Assembly: GCF_014651135.1 (NCBI RefSeq)
Contig: NZ_BMWH01000016.1
Location: 21,830 to 64,097, forward strand
DNA from: Streptomyces echinoruber
Lineage (GTDB): Bacteria > Actinomycetota > Actinomycetes > Streptomycetales > Streptomycetaceae
Reading direction: 5' to 3'
Length of the DNA stretch: 42,268 nt
The position numbers and the translations under genes were made by a program. This document shows, piece by piece, positions 1 through 8,339 of the stretch. A model generated the notes under the pieces. The model was given only the letters and a program-made list of their open reading frames with translations, searched no databases and was not told the DNA's origin. Positions within the stretch are counted from its first letter, which is position 1, and each line of letters begins with the position of its first letter.

Positions 1-81
1 ACCGGCATGTCGCGCACCGGCATGTCGCGCACCGGCATGTCGCGCACCGGCATGTCGCGCACCGGCATGTCGCGCACCGGC
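1..81. repeat. 15-bp tandem repeat, 5.4 copies
   Basis: The unit ACCGGCATGTCGCGC is repeated perfectly five times (1-75) with a partial sixth copy to 81. The array touches the window edge, so it may continue upstream. It could be read as MSRTG pentapeptides, but the open frame that follows shows no recognisable protein and runs into the next promoter region, so I treat it as a non-coding repeat. Confidence 0.9.
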
Positions 82-300
82 CGGGGCGTGCCGCCGGTAT
101 GCGCCGTACCCCCGTGCGGGACCCGGGGCCCTGCGCTCCCCCGGGCCGTCACCGCGGAAACCATGCCCGCCGGCCACGGGCGGGCGGCGCCGGCAGGTAC
201 TCTGACCTGGGTCGCTCGCTCGTCGCGGGGTGCCCTAGGCTGGTCTGTGTCTGCGGCCCGGCGACCGGCCGGGCGGCTGCGGGAAAAGGGGTGAGCGGCG
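82..300. other. intergenic leader before the SpoIIE phosphatase
   Basis: No convincing gene is seen here. The stretch just before the first CDS holds a purine-rich ribosome-binding site (GGGAAAAGGGG, 281-291). I see no clear promoter or operator. Confidence 0.5.
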
Positions 301-1644
301 GTGGCCGGCGGCGGGGAGCCGTTGCGGCACCCGGTGGAGATGCCCAGGCTGGCCTGGGACGAGGGCCTGGACCGCATCACCGAGCAGATCGGCCGGCTGG
401 CCGTGGCGCAGCAGCGGATGCAGGGGCTGCTGGACGCGGTGCCGGCCGTCAGCCGGGAGACGGAACTCCCGGTGGTGCTGCGGCGCATCGTGACCACCGC
501 GATGGACCTGGTCGACGCCCGCTACGGAGCCCTGGGCGTGCTCGACGAGGACGGCACCGGACTGCGGGAGTTCATCCCGCTCGGCCTGGACGACCAGGAA
601 CAGCGGGAGCCGGCCGGCGTCGGACTGCCGCACGGCCGCGGCCTGCTCGGGCACCTCATCGACCACTCCGAACCGCTGCGCCTGGAGGACCTTTCCCGGC
701 ACCCGGACTCGGTGGGCTTCCCCGCCGGCCACCCGCCGATGCGCACCCTGCTCGGGGTGGCGATCGGCGTGCGCGGGCGCGTCTACGGCAACCTGTACCT
801 GCCGGACCGGCGCGACGGCAGACCCTTCGACGACCACGACGAGGCGGTCGTGGTGGCGCTGGCGGGCGCGGCCGGTGTGGCCATCGAGAACGCCCGCCTG
901 CTGCAGGAGATCCGCTCGGCCGCCGAGCAGTTCCAGCGGCTGCTGCTGCTCACCCTGCCGGACCTCGCCCCGTTCACCGGCGCCGCCGTCCACCGGCCCG
1001 CCACCGCCCCCGGCCATCACCTGGGCGGGGACTGGTACGACGCGCTGCGGCTCCCGGACGGCGGCTGCGCCGCCATCATCGGCGACGTGGTGGGCCACGA
1101 CCTGACGGCCGCCGCGGCCATGGCGCAGATCCGCAACATGCTCCGGGCCCTGCTCTACGACCGGCGCACCCCGCCCAGCCTGGTGCTGCACCGGCTCGAC
1201 CACACGCTGCAGGCCGTCAGCGAGGTTCCGGTCACCACCGCCTGTCTCGCCCGCATGGAGCCCGCCGCGGACGGCTGGCGCCTGCACTGGTCGACCGCCG
1301 GTCACCTGCCCCCGCTCGTCGTGGCCGCCGACGGCTCCGCCCGCTCCCTGCACGTGGAGCCCGGCGTGCCGCTGGGGGTCGACCCGAGCCTGTCGCGCCC
1401 CGACCACATCCGGACGCTGGCTCCCGGGGACACGGTGCTGCTCTTCACGGACGGGCTCGTCGAACACCCCCGGCGTTCCCTGGAGCGGGGCCTGGACGCC
1501 CTGGCCCGGCTCGCCGCCGCCCACGCCGCGCAGCCCCTGGACGTGCTCTGCCGCACCCTGGCCGACCACCACCCCAGCGACGGCCACGACGACCTGGCCA
1601 TCCTGGCCCTGCGCATCCCGCCCGCGGACCGCGCGACGGGCTGA
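301..1644 (+). CDS. GAF domain SpoIIE/PP2C-type serine phosphatase
   Basis: A 447-residue soluble protein starting at GTG, about 10 nt after GGGAAAAGGGG. Residues roughly 55-205 form a GAF sensor domain that opens with VVLRRIVTTAMDLVDARYGA. Residues about 235-440 are a SpoIIE/RsbU PP2C-like phosphatase. The metal-binding motifs are intact: GGDWYDAL near 242, GDVVGHD at 261-267, FTDGL near 383, and DD at 430-431 in HDDLAIL. Such proteins typically dephosphorylate anti-sigma-factor antagonists and so release sigma factors. The GAF domain resembles the family of redox/ligand-sensing GAF domains next to DevS-type systems, but no haem ligand can be assigned by eye. It stands directly upstream of the oxidase subunit I gene, separated by an array of regulatory boxes, so the two probably belong to one stress response. 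The partner STAS or anti-sigma protein is not in the window. Confidence 0.9.
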   Translation: MAGGGEPLRHPVEMPRLAWDEGLDRITEQIGRLAVAQQRMQGLLDAVPAVSRETELPVVLRRIVTTAMDLVDARYGALGVLDEDGTGLREFIPLGLDDQEQREPAGVGLPHGRGLLGHLIDHSEPLRLEDLSRHPDSVGFPAGHPPMRTLLGVAIGVRGRVYGNLYLPDRRDGRPFDDHDEAVVVALAGAAGVAIENARLLQEIRSAAEQFQRLLLLTLPDLAPFTGAAVHRPATAPGHHLGGDWYDALRLPDGGCAAIIGDVVGHDLTAAAAMAQIRNMLRALLYDRRTPPSLVLHRLDHTLQAVSEVPVTTACLARMEPAADGWRLHWSTAGHLPPLVVAADGSARSLHVEPGVPLGVDPSLSRPDHIRTLAPGDTVLLFTDGLVEHPRRSLERGLDALARLAAAHAAQPLDVLCRTLADHHPSDGHDDLAILALRIPPADRATG

Positions 1645-1685
1645 CCGCGGACGCGGGCGGCACCTCCGGGCGCGCCGCCCCGCGA

Positions 1686-1747
1686 GGGACCTTCGGCCCA
1701 GTTCGCAGGGGGAAGACCGGCCCAGTCCGGTGGGGGAAGACCGGCCC
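1686..1747. promoter_or_regulatory. three DevR/OsdR-like boxes, 24 bp apart
   Basis: The 14-mer GGGACCTTCGGCCC lies at 1686-1699. GGGAAGACCGGCCC follows twice, at 1710-1723 and 1734-1747. All fit GGGA-N4-CGGCCC and their centres are exactly 24 bp apart. The first resembles the mycobacterial DosR core GGGAC-N4-GTCCC. The array ends about 118 bp before the oxidase start codon. I infer a binding site for a DevR/OsdR-type response regulator. Confidence 0.65.
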
Positions 1748-1865
1748 TGTCCCGCCGTCCGCCCGGCCGCCGATCATGAGGCGGCCGGACGGGCCGCCCG
1801 TCTCCCCGTGCACCGTGGCCCGTCGGCGTTCCCTGCCGAACCGAGAGGGTGGAGGTCGCGTCCCG

Positions 1866-3587
1866 GTGGACGTTCACGACACGCACGGCCGCACACGGCA
1901 CGAAGAGGGCGGCGACCCGCCGGTGAGCGCGGACGGCCGGGCGGCCGCCCGGCCGAGGAGGGGCACCCGGCACGTCGTCGTGGACTGGCTGACCACCACC
2001 GACCACAAGAAGATCGGCACGCTCTACCTGGTGTCGGCGTTCTCCTTCTTCCTCGCCGGCGGTGTGCTGGCCCTGGTGATGCGGGCCGAACTCGCCCGGC
2101 CGGGACTGCAGTTGGTGACCAGTGAGCAGTTCAACCAGGCGTTCACGATGCACGGCTCCATCATGCTGCTGCTGTTCGCGATGCCGCTGTTCACCGGCTT
2201 CGCCAACTGGATCATGCCGCTGCAGATCGGTGCGCCGGACGTCGCCTTCCCGCGCCTGAACATGCTCGCCTACTGGCTGTTCCTGTTCGGCTCGCTGATC
2301 GCCGCCGGCGGCTTCCTCACCCCGCAGGGCGCCGCCGACTTCGGCTGGTTCCTCTACGCGCCGCTGTCGGACGCCGTGCACTCGCCCGGCGTCGGCGCCG
2401 ACCTGTGGATCATGGGAGTGGCGCTGTCCGGCTTCGGCAGCATCCTCGGCGCGGTCAACTTCATCACCACGATCATCTGCATGCGCGCCCCGGGCATGAC
2501 CATGTTCCGCATGCCGATCTTCACCTGGAACGTGCTGCTGACCGGCGTGCTCGTCCTGCTCGTCTTCCCGGTGCTGGCGGCCGCGCTGCTCGCCCTGGAG
2601 TGCGACCGGAAGTTCGGCAGCCACGTCTTCGACGCCGCCAACGGCGGGGCCCTGCTGTGGCAGCACCTGTTCTGGTTCTTCGGCCACCCCGAGGTCTACA
2701 TCCTGGCCCTGCCGTTCTTCGGCATCATCAGCGAGGTCGTCCCGGTCTTCTCCCGCAAGCCGATGTTCGGCTACCTGGGCCTGATCGGCGCGACCATCGC
2801 CATCGCCGGCCTGTCGGTCACCGTGTGGGCGCACCACATGTACGTCACCGGCGGCGTGCTGCTGCCGTTCTTCTCCTTCATGACCCTGCTGATCGCGGTG
2901 CCCACCGGCGTGAAGTTCTTCAACTGGATCGGCACCATGTGGAGGGGCAGCCTGTCCTTCGAGACGCCGATGCTGTGGGCCACCGGCTTCCTGGTCACCT
3001 TCACCTTCGGCGGGCTCACCGGCGTCATCCTCGCCGCGCCGCCGCTGGACTTCCACGTCTCCGATTCCTACTTCGTCGTCGCGCACTTCCACTACACGCT
3101 CTTCGGCACGGTGGTGTACGCGATGTTCGCCGGATTCCACTTCTGGTGGCCCAAGTTCACCGGCAGGATCCTCGACGAGCGCCTCGGGAAGATCACCTTC
3201 TGGACGCTGACGGCGGGCTTCCACCTCACCTTCCTCGTGCAGCACTGGCTGGGCGTCGAGGGCATGCCGCGCCGGTACGCCGACTACCTGGCCGCCGACG
3301 GCTTCACCGCCCTCAACACCCTGTCCACGATCGGCTCGTTCGTGCTGGGCCTGTCGATCCTGCCGTTCCTGTACAACGTGTGGAAGACCGCCAGGTACGG
3401 CAAGCCGGTCGGCGTGGACGACCCGTGGGGCTACGGCCGCTCGCTGGAGTGGGCGACCTCCTGCCCGCCGCCGCGGCACAACTTCCTCACCCTGCCCCGC
3501 ATCCGCTCCGAGTCCCCGGCGTTCGACCTGCACCACCCGGAGATCGCCGCCGCGGAACTCGCCGCCCGGGAGACCGCCGGGAGTTGA
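1866..3587 (+). CDS. ctaD: cytochrome c oxidase subunit I (aa3-type), stand-alone copy
   Basis: A haem-copper oxidase catalytic subunit of about 573 residues in the inner membrane. It reduces O2 to water at the haem a3-CuB centre and pumps protons. The 12 membrane helices and all family motifs are visible: LTTTDHKKIG at the start of the core, FTMHG (haem a ligand), WFFGHPEVY (CuB ligand and the His-Tyr crosslink), AHHMYV (the CuB His pair) and VVAHFHY (haem a3/a ligands). The tail ends LPRIRSESPAFDLHHPEI, as in streptomycete CtaD. I start at GTG 1866 because GGAGGT lies 9 nt upstream; GTG 1923 is an alternative. The reading frame is open far upstream, but that part is not CtaD-like. No ctaC, ctaE or ctaF is nearby, so it is probably a second copy working with subunits encoded elsewhere. 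The three upstream boxes suggest induction under low oxygen. Confidence 0.93.
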   Translation: MDVHDTHGRTRHEEGGDPPVSADGRAAARPRRGTRHVVVDWLTTTDHKKIGTLYLVSAFSFFLAGGVLALVMRAELARPGLQLVTSEQFNQAFTMHGSIMLLLFAMPLFTGFANWIMPLQIGAPDVAFPRLNMLAYWLFLFGSLIAAGGFLTPQGAADFGWFLYAPLSDAVHSPGVGADLWIMGVALSGFGSILGAVNFITTIICMRAPGMTMFRMPIFTWNVLLTGVLVLLVFPVLAAALLALECDRKFGSHVFDAANGGALLWQHLFWFFGHPEVYILALPFFGIISEVVPVFSRKPMFGYLGLIGATIAIAGLSVTVWAHHMYVTGGVLLPFFSFMTLLIAVPTGVKFFNWIGTMWRGSLSFETPMLWATGFLVTFTFGGLTGVILAAPPLDFHVSDSYFVVAHFHYTLFGTVVYAMFAGFHFWWPKFTGRILDERLGKITFWTLTAGFHLTFLVQHWLGVEGMPRRYADYLAADGFTALNTLSTIGSFVLGLSILPFLYNVWKTARYGKPVGVDDPWGYGRSLEWATSCPPPRHNFLTLPRIRSESPAFDLHHPEIAAAELAARETAGS

Positions 3588-3636
3588 GACGGCCGCGCCG
3601 CCCGGGAGGCCGCCGGGAGCCGGGGCGACCGGTTCC

Positions 3637-4476
3637 TCACAGCCGCGCTGCGTGGTCCGGGACGTAGGTCTGCAGGGCGCGCGGCGGGCGCATGTACCCC
3701 GTCGACGGCGGGCGCGGCGGCAGCTCGAGGACGGGCGGCGGCACGTCGCGGTAGGGGACGGAATCCAGCAGGTGGGCGATCATGTTCAGCCGGGCCCGGC
3801 GCTTGTCGTCGCTCTCCACGACGTACCACGGCGCCTCGGGGATGTCGGTGTGCACGAACATCTCGTCCTTGGCCCGCGAGTAGGCCTCCCACCGGGTGAT
3901 CGACTCCAGGTCCATCGGCGACAGCTTCCAGCGCCGCAGCGGGTCCTCCAGGCGGCGCCGGAAGCGTTCCTCCTGCACGGCGTCGCTGACGGAGAACCAG
4001 TACTTGCGCAGCAGGATGCCGTCCTCCACGAGCATCCGCTCGAAGACGGGGCACTGGCGCAGGAACAGCCGGTGCTCCTTTGGGGTGCAGAAGCCCATCA
4101 CGTGCTCGACCCCGGCCCGGTTGTACCAGCTGCGGTCGAACAGCACGATCTCCCCGGCGGCCGGGAGCTGCTCGACGTACCGCTGGAAGTACCACTGGGT
4201 GCGCTCCCGCTCCGTGGGCCGGGGCAGGGCCGCGATCCGGGCGACGCGCGGGTTCAGGTGCTCGGTGACCCGCTTGATCGTGCTGCCCTTGCCGGCCGCG
4301 TCCCGGCCCTCGAAGACGATGACGAGGCGCCTGCCCTCCGCCCGCACCCACTCCTGGAGCTTCACCAGCTCCGTCTGCAGGCGCAGCAGCTCCTTCTCGT
4401 ACGCCTTGCGCGGCAGTCGCGTCGCCTGCCCGCCGGTCGTGCCGTCCTCCCGGCGCGGTGCGGCGGGGCGGGTCAC
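3637..4476 (-). CDS. ppk2: polyphosphate kinase 2 (PPK2 family)
   Basis: A 279-residue cytosolic kinase that transfers phosphate between polyphosphate and nucleotides. The Walker A region FEGRDAAGKGSTIKR, the Walker B-like region VLFDRSWYNRAGVEHVMGF and the lid region with RWKLSPMDLESITRW are typical of single-domain PPK2 enzymes. Its GTG start overlaps the TGA of the flavodoxin gene in a GTGA junction, so the two are translationally coupled. The frame stays open upstream, but that part is the flavodoxin gene read in the wrong frame. It may use stored polyphosphate to make NTPs when respiration stops, which suits the PFL/AdhE/carbamate kinase context. Whether it prefers GDP, ADP or AMP cannot be decided by eye. 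It converges with ctaD, with 49 bp between the stops. Confidence 0.92.
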   Translation of the reverse strand: MTRPAAPRREDGTTGGQATRLPRKAYEKELLRLQTELVKLQEWVRAEGRRLVIVFEGRDAAGKGSTIKRVTEHLNPRVARIAALPRPTERERTQWYFQRYVEQLPAAGEIVLFDRSWYNRAGVEHVMGFCTPKEHRLFLRQCPVFERMLVEDGILLRKYWFSVSDAVQEERFRRRLEDPLRRWKLSPMDLESITRWEAYSRAKDEMFVHTDIPEAPWYVVESDDKRRARLNMIAHLLDSVPYRDVPPPVLELPPRPPSTGYMRPPRALQTYVPDHAARL

Positions 4477-4982
4477 CGCTCGCCGGGGCGCTCTCGGAGG
4501 TCGTGTGCGACCCCCGCGGCCCAGGTGTCGATCTGCGCGAAGTCGCGGAAGTCGCCGCCCTTGCCCGACTTCACGATGCTGCGGGCGATGCGGCCCTTGG
4601 CGCCCTCGGTCAGCCGGCCGCCGAACGTGATGTGCCCGCGGGCGTCCAGCCGGTCCGCGACCCGGCGCACGCCCGGGGCCGGCGGGATGTCCCGCTCGGC
4701 CGCGGAGCGGTCCAGGGGGCCGCTGCTGAACAGCCAGACGGGGCGGTGCCGCAGGGCCCGGCGGTGGCGGCGGGCGAACCGGCGCGCGTCGCGCTGCCAG
4801 CGCCCCGCGTACAGGGAAGCGCCGAGCACCACCGCGTCGTAGGACTCGACGGTGGCGACCTCCCCGGCGGGGTGCACCTCCACGGCCAGCCCCTCCTTGG
4901 CGAGGACCTCGCCGACGTGCTGCGCGATCTCCGCGGTGGAGCCGTACTTCGACCCGTAGGCGACCAGGACCTTCTCCGTCAT
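4473..4982 (-). CDS. flavodoxin-domain protein (HemG-like)
   Basis: A 169-residue protein beginning MTEKVLVAYGSKYGSTAEIA, the phosphate-binding loop of FMN flavodoxins. Further family features are the LGASLYAGRW segment around residue 55 and the LFSSGPLD strand near 90. Length and arrangement match the flavodoxin family that includes protoporphyrinogen oxidase HemG, but without a partner gene the electron donor or acceptor is unknown. I chose ATG 4982 because GAGGAGG lies 9 nt upstream; GTG 4988 would be too close to it. It is the first gene of a two-gene operon with ppk2, joined by a GTGA overlap. A low-potential electron carrier is plausible beside a glycyl-radical enzyme system that needs reduced flavodoxin for activation; this is inference. 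Confidence 0.85.
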   Translation of the reverse strand: MTEKVLVAYGSKYGSTAEIAQHVGEVLAKEGLAVEVHPAGEVATVESYDAVVLGASLYAGRWQRDARRFARRHRRALRHRPVWLFSSGPLDRSAAERDIPPAPGVRRVADRLDARGHITFGGRLTEGAKGRIARSIVKSGKGGDFRDFAQIDTWAAGVAHDLRERPGER

Positions 4983-5302
4983 GGTCACGCACCTCCTCGG
5001 CGTCCGTCCGGCCGGGTGTCCGGCGCGGCAGTTCCAGGGTCGCGCCGCCCCGCCCGCCGTCCCATGGGCCGGTCGGGCACGGCGGGGGGCCCTACGGTCC
5101 TGCCGGGCGGGTCCGGAGACCAAGGAAGCGGAGACCCGTGGGGGACCGGCCGGAGATCACCGGAGACCGCCGGAGACCCGTCGAAGAAGGTCTCCCCCCG
5201 TGTCTTCCGCTGTTTTCGTCCTCGTCGGCCTGGACGGCCGCGGGCCGGCCGCGCGGCCCTGCGGCGCGCGGCCGGCCCGGTGCGGCCGGCGCGGTCCCCG
5301 GG
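4983..5302. other. intergenic region between adhE and the flavodoxin operon
   Basis: 320 bp without a gene. It should contain the minus-strand promoter of the flavodoxin-ppk2 operon (near 4990-5130) and the adhE terminator. Around 5118-5180 the hexamer GGAGAC or close variants recur at least four times. A weak box-like sequence, GGGCCCTACGGTCC, lies near 5087-5100, but its spacing differs from the good boxes. Confidence 0.5.
5241..5279 (-). terminator. strong hairpin after adhE
   Basis: A perfect 15-bp inverted repeat (arms 5241-5255 and 5265-5279) with a 9-nt loop, starting 24 nt beyond the adhE stop. There is no T tract, which is usual for Streptomyces terminators. Confidence 0.75.
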
Positions 5303-8110
5303 TCAGCCCCGGCCCACCAACTCGGCCGGCTTCACCGTCTTCTCGCCCTTCTCCGTCCTCTCGCCCTTCTCCGTCTTTTCCGCCTGCTCGCCCTTCCCGG
5401 CCTTCTTCTCTCCCTTCCTCGGCGCCGTCCGGACCCGCTCTCCGGCGGCCGGCGCGGTGCCGTAGTAGGCGGTGCGCATGAGTTCCTCCAGGTCGGCCAG
5501 CATCGGCATGCGCGGGTTGGCGGGCGCGCACTGGTCCTCGTAGGCGTTGAGCGCCTGCTGGGGGAGGGCCGTCAGGAAGGTCTGCTCGTCGACGCCGAGC
5601 GCGCGGAACGACGGCTCGATGCCGACGGCGTCCCGCAGCCGCTCGACGGCGCGGGCGAGGGACTCCACGCCCTCGGCCGGCGTGGCCGCGGGCAGGCCCA
5701 GCGTGCGGGAGATGTCCTGGAAGCGCTCGGGGGCCCGGTAGTGCTCGTACTTGGGCCAGCCGGTCGGCTTGGCCGGGACGGTGCCGTTGTAGCGGATCAC
5801 GTGCGGCAGCAGGATCGCGTTGGTGCGCCCGTGGGCGATGCGGAAGCGGGCGCCGAGGGTGTGCGACAGGGCGTGCACGACGCCGAGGAAGGCGTTGCCG
5901 AACGCCATGCCCGCGATCGTGCCGGCGTTGTGCATCTTCTCGCGCGCCTCCGGGCCGGCGGCGCGGTCGTTCACCGCGGCTTCGATGTGCTCGAAGACCA
6001 ACCGGATCGCGTGCAGGGCCAGACCGTCGGTGAAGTCGTTGGCGTAGACGGACACGTACGCCTCGACGGCGTGCGTGAGGGCGTCGAAGCCGCTGTCGGC
6101 GGCCAGCGTTGGGGGCAGCTCGGTGGTGAGCAGCGGGTCGACGATGGCGACGCTGGGCGTGAGCGCGTAGTCGGCCAGCGGGTACTTCTTGCCGCTCGCG
6201 GAATCGGAGATGACGGCGAACGGGGTGACCTCGGCTCCGGTGCCGGACGTGGTCGGGATGCACACCAGGCGGGCCAGTTTCCCCAGCACCGGGAAGCGGA
6301 AGGCGCGCTTGCGGATGTCGGAGAACTTCTGCCGCATGTCGGCGAAGTCGACGTCCCGGCCCGCGGCCTGCTCCTCGTACAGCAGCCACATCACCTTCGC
6401 CGCGTCCATGGGGGAGCCGCCGCCGAGCGCGATGATCACGTCCGGCCGGAAGTCGCCCATGAGGCGGGCGCCCCGGCGCACCGAGTCGATGCTCGGCTCC
6501 GGCTCGACGTTGTCGATGATCTGCAGCGTCACCGGCTCCCGGCGCCGCTGCAGCACCCTGCCGACCCGGTCGACGAAGCCGAGGCGGGTCATGGTCGCGT
6601 CGGTGACGACGGTGACGCGGTGGACGTCCGGCATGGACTGCAGGTAGCGGATGGCCTGCGGCTCGAAGTAGATCTTCGGCGGCACTTTGAACCACTGCAG
6701 GTTGTTGCGCCGCGTGCTCACCCGCTTGACGTTCAGAAGCTGGGTGGCGGAGACGTTGTCCGACACCGACGTGCTGCCCCAGGAGCCGCAGCCCAGGGTG
6801 AGCGAGGGCAGCAGACCGTTGTAGATCCCGCCGATCGCGCCCTGCGAGGAGGGGGCGTTGACGATGACCCGCACGGTCTTCATGCGCCGGCCGTACGCCT
6901 CCGCCAGCTCGCGGTCCTCGGTGTGGATGACGGCGCTGTGGCCCTGGCCGTGGAAGGCGACCATGTCGGCGGCGAGGTCGAAGCCCTGCCGCTCGTCCCG
7001 CGCGCGCAGCACCGCCAGCACCGGGCAGAGCTTCTCGCGGGTCAGCGGCTCGTCCGGGCCCACCCGGTCCGCCTCCACGAGGATCACGGAGGTGCCGGCG
7101 GGCACGGCGAACCCGGCGTGCTCGGCGATCCAGGCCGGGCTCTGCCCGACGGCCGCCGCGTTGACCTTCGGCTCGCAGCCCGCGCCCGCCGCGCCGGCCA
7201 GGAACAGGAACGCCTCCAGCTTCGCCTTCTCCTCGGCGGTGGCCAGGTGGGCGTGGAGCGCGCGGAACTCCGCGAGCGCCGCGTCGTAGATCTCCTCGTC
7301 CAGGACGACCGCCTGCTCGGAGGCGCAGATCATGCCGTTGTCGAAGGACTTCGACAGCACCAGGTCGTTGACCGCCCGGCGCAGCTTCGCGCTCTTGTGC
7401 ACGTAGGCGGGGACGTTGCCGGCGCCGACGCCCAGGGCGGGCTTGCCCGCCGAGTAGGCCGCCTTGACTATCGCGTTGCCGCCGGTGGCGAGGATGAGGG
7501 AGACCCCCGGGTGGTGCATCAGCGCGCGCGTGGCCTCCAGCGACGGCTCCTCGACCCACTGCACACAGTGCTCCGGTGCGCCGGCGGCGACGGCCGCGTC
7601 GCGCACGACGCGGGCCGCCTCGGCGCTGCACCGCTGCGCGGAGGGGTGGAAGGCGAAGACGACCGGGTTGCGGGTCTTCAGCGCCATCAGCGCCTTGAAG
7701 ATCGTGGTCGAGGTCGGGTTGGTGACGGGCGTGATCGCGCACACCACGCCCACCGGCTCGGCGATCTCCACCATGTCCTCGACGTCGTCGCGGGCGATGA
7801 CGCCGACCGTCTTCATCGAGCCCATGCTGTGCGTGACGTGCTCGCACGCGAACATGTTCTTGGCCGCCTTGTCCTCGAACAGGCCGCGCCCGGTCTCCTC
7901 CACCGCCAGCCGCGCCAGCGCGGTGTGCCGGTCCAGCGCGGCCACCGAGGCCTTCTTGACGATGTGGTCGACCTGCTCCTGGGTGAGCGCCTCGTAGTCC
8001 GCCAGCGCCTTCAGCCCGGCGGTGACCAGGCGGTCGACGGCGACGGCAGTGTCGGACGGCGCCTCGGCGCGGGCGGTGGTGGCCGGGGTCCCGGCTTCCT
8101 GTCGGGTCAT
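5303..8110 (-). CDS. adhE: bifunctional acetaldehyde-CoA/alcohol dehydrogenase
   Basis: A 935-residue fusion enzyme that reduces acetyl-CoA to acetaldehyde and then to ethanol, oxidising two NADH. Residues about 20-450 are the aldehyde dehydrogenase half, with nucleophile Cys262 in FDNGMICASEQ. Residues about 470-870 are the iron-dependent alcohol dehydrogenase half, with GGGSPMDAAK, the NADH/metal region TSGTGAEVTPFAV and the iron-site segments DALTHAVEAY and HALSHTLGARFRIAHGR. After the ADH domain there is an unusual tail of about 50 residues rich in Lys and Glu (repeats of EKGE/EKTE), longer than the E. coli enzyme (891 residues). Start ATG 8110 has GGAGG 9 nt upstream. It probably acts downstream of the PFL encoded 7 kb away. 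AdhE enzymes often form spirosome filaments; whether this one does is unknown. Confidence 0.95.
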   Translation of the reverse strand: MTRQEAGTPATTARAEAPSDTAVAVDRLVTAGLKALADYEALTQEQVDHIVKKASVAALDRHTALARLAVEETGRGLFEDKAAKNMFACEHVTHSMGSMKTVGVIARDDVEDMVEIAEPVGVVCAITPVTNPTSTTIFKALMALKTRNPVVFAFHPSAQRCSAEAARVVRDAAVAAGAPEHCVQWVEEPSLEATRALMHHPGVSLILATGGNAIVKAAYSAGKPALGVGAGNVPAYVHKSAKLRRAVNDLVLSKSFDNGMICASEQAVVLDEEIYDAALAEFRALHAHLATAEEKAKLEAFLFLAGAAGAGCEPKVNAAAVGQSPAWIAEHAGFAVPAGTSVILVEADRVGPDEPLTREKLCPVLAVLRARDERQGFDLAADMVAFHGQGHSAVIHTEDRELAEAYGRRMKTVRVIVNAPSSQGAIGGIYNGLLPSLTLGCGSWGSTSVSDNVSATQLLNVKRVSTRRNNLQWFKVPPKIYFEPQAIRYLQSMPDVHRVTVVTDATMTRLGFVDRVGRVLQRRREPVTLQIIDNVEPEPSIDSVRRGARLMGDFRPDVIIALGGGSPMDAAKVMWLLYEEQAAGRDVDFADMRQKFSDIRKRAFRFPVLGKLARLVCIPTTSGTGAEVTPFAVISDSASGKKYPLADYALTPSVAIVDPLLTTELPPTLAADSGFDALTHAVEAYVSVYANDFTDGLALHAIRLVFEHIEAAVNDRAAGPEAREKMHNAGTIAGMAFGNAFLGVVHALSHTLGARFRIAHGRTNAILLPHVIRYNGTVPAKPTGWPKYEHYRAPERFQDISRTLGLPAATPAEGVESLARAVERLRDAVGIEPSFRALGVDEQTFLTALPQQALNAYEDQCAPANPRMPMLADLEELMRTAYYGTAPAAGERVRTAPRKGEKKAGKGEQAEKTEKGERTEKGEKTVKPAELVGRG

Positions 8111-8339
8111 GGCGGTGCGCCTCCGGTACGTCGGTGCCGCCGGCGGTCGTCCGGCGGCGCGGTGAGCAGCGCACCGGAAGGAATCCCGGTGCCGCTCCGC
8201 CTTCCACTCTGGTCCCGGGCCCCGCACCGGGGCAGGCGCCGATGGTCCCCGGCCCTGCCCGTCCGGCCCGGCCGGACAGGGCCGGGCGGCCCCTCGGCCC
8301 CGGGTGACCGGAACGTCACGGGCGGCGCGGGCCGGGAGG
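8111..8339. promoter_or_regulatory. adhE upstream region with weak box-like sequence
   Basis: 229 bp between the CBS-BON gene and adhE, both on the minus strand. GGGCCGGGCGGCCC at 8279-8292 has the 5-4-5 layout of the DevR-like boxes, but such strings are also likely by chance at this GC content. No clear -35/-10 pair was identified. Confidence 0.3.

Noticed and set aside
99..1865. Upstream extension of the ctaD reading frame
   Set aside because: The frame is open from 99, but its product is Arg/Pro/Ala-rich without family features and overlaps the SpoIIE phosphatase in another frame. CtaD similarity begins only after about 1960.
5087..5100. GGGCCCTACGGTCC as a DevR-like box for the flavodoxin-ppk2 operon
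   Set aside because: Its half-sites are spaced differently from the matched boxes and such strings are common at this GC content.
8279..8292. GGGCCGGGCGGCCC before adhE, and a similar one at 12348 before ppdK
   Set aside because: They have the 5-4-5 layout but lack the CCTTCGGCCC core, and GGCC-rich palindromes are expected by chance here. Kept only as weak notes.
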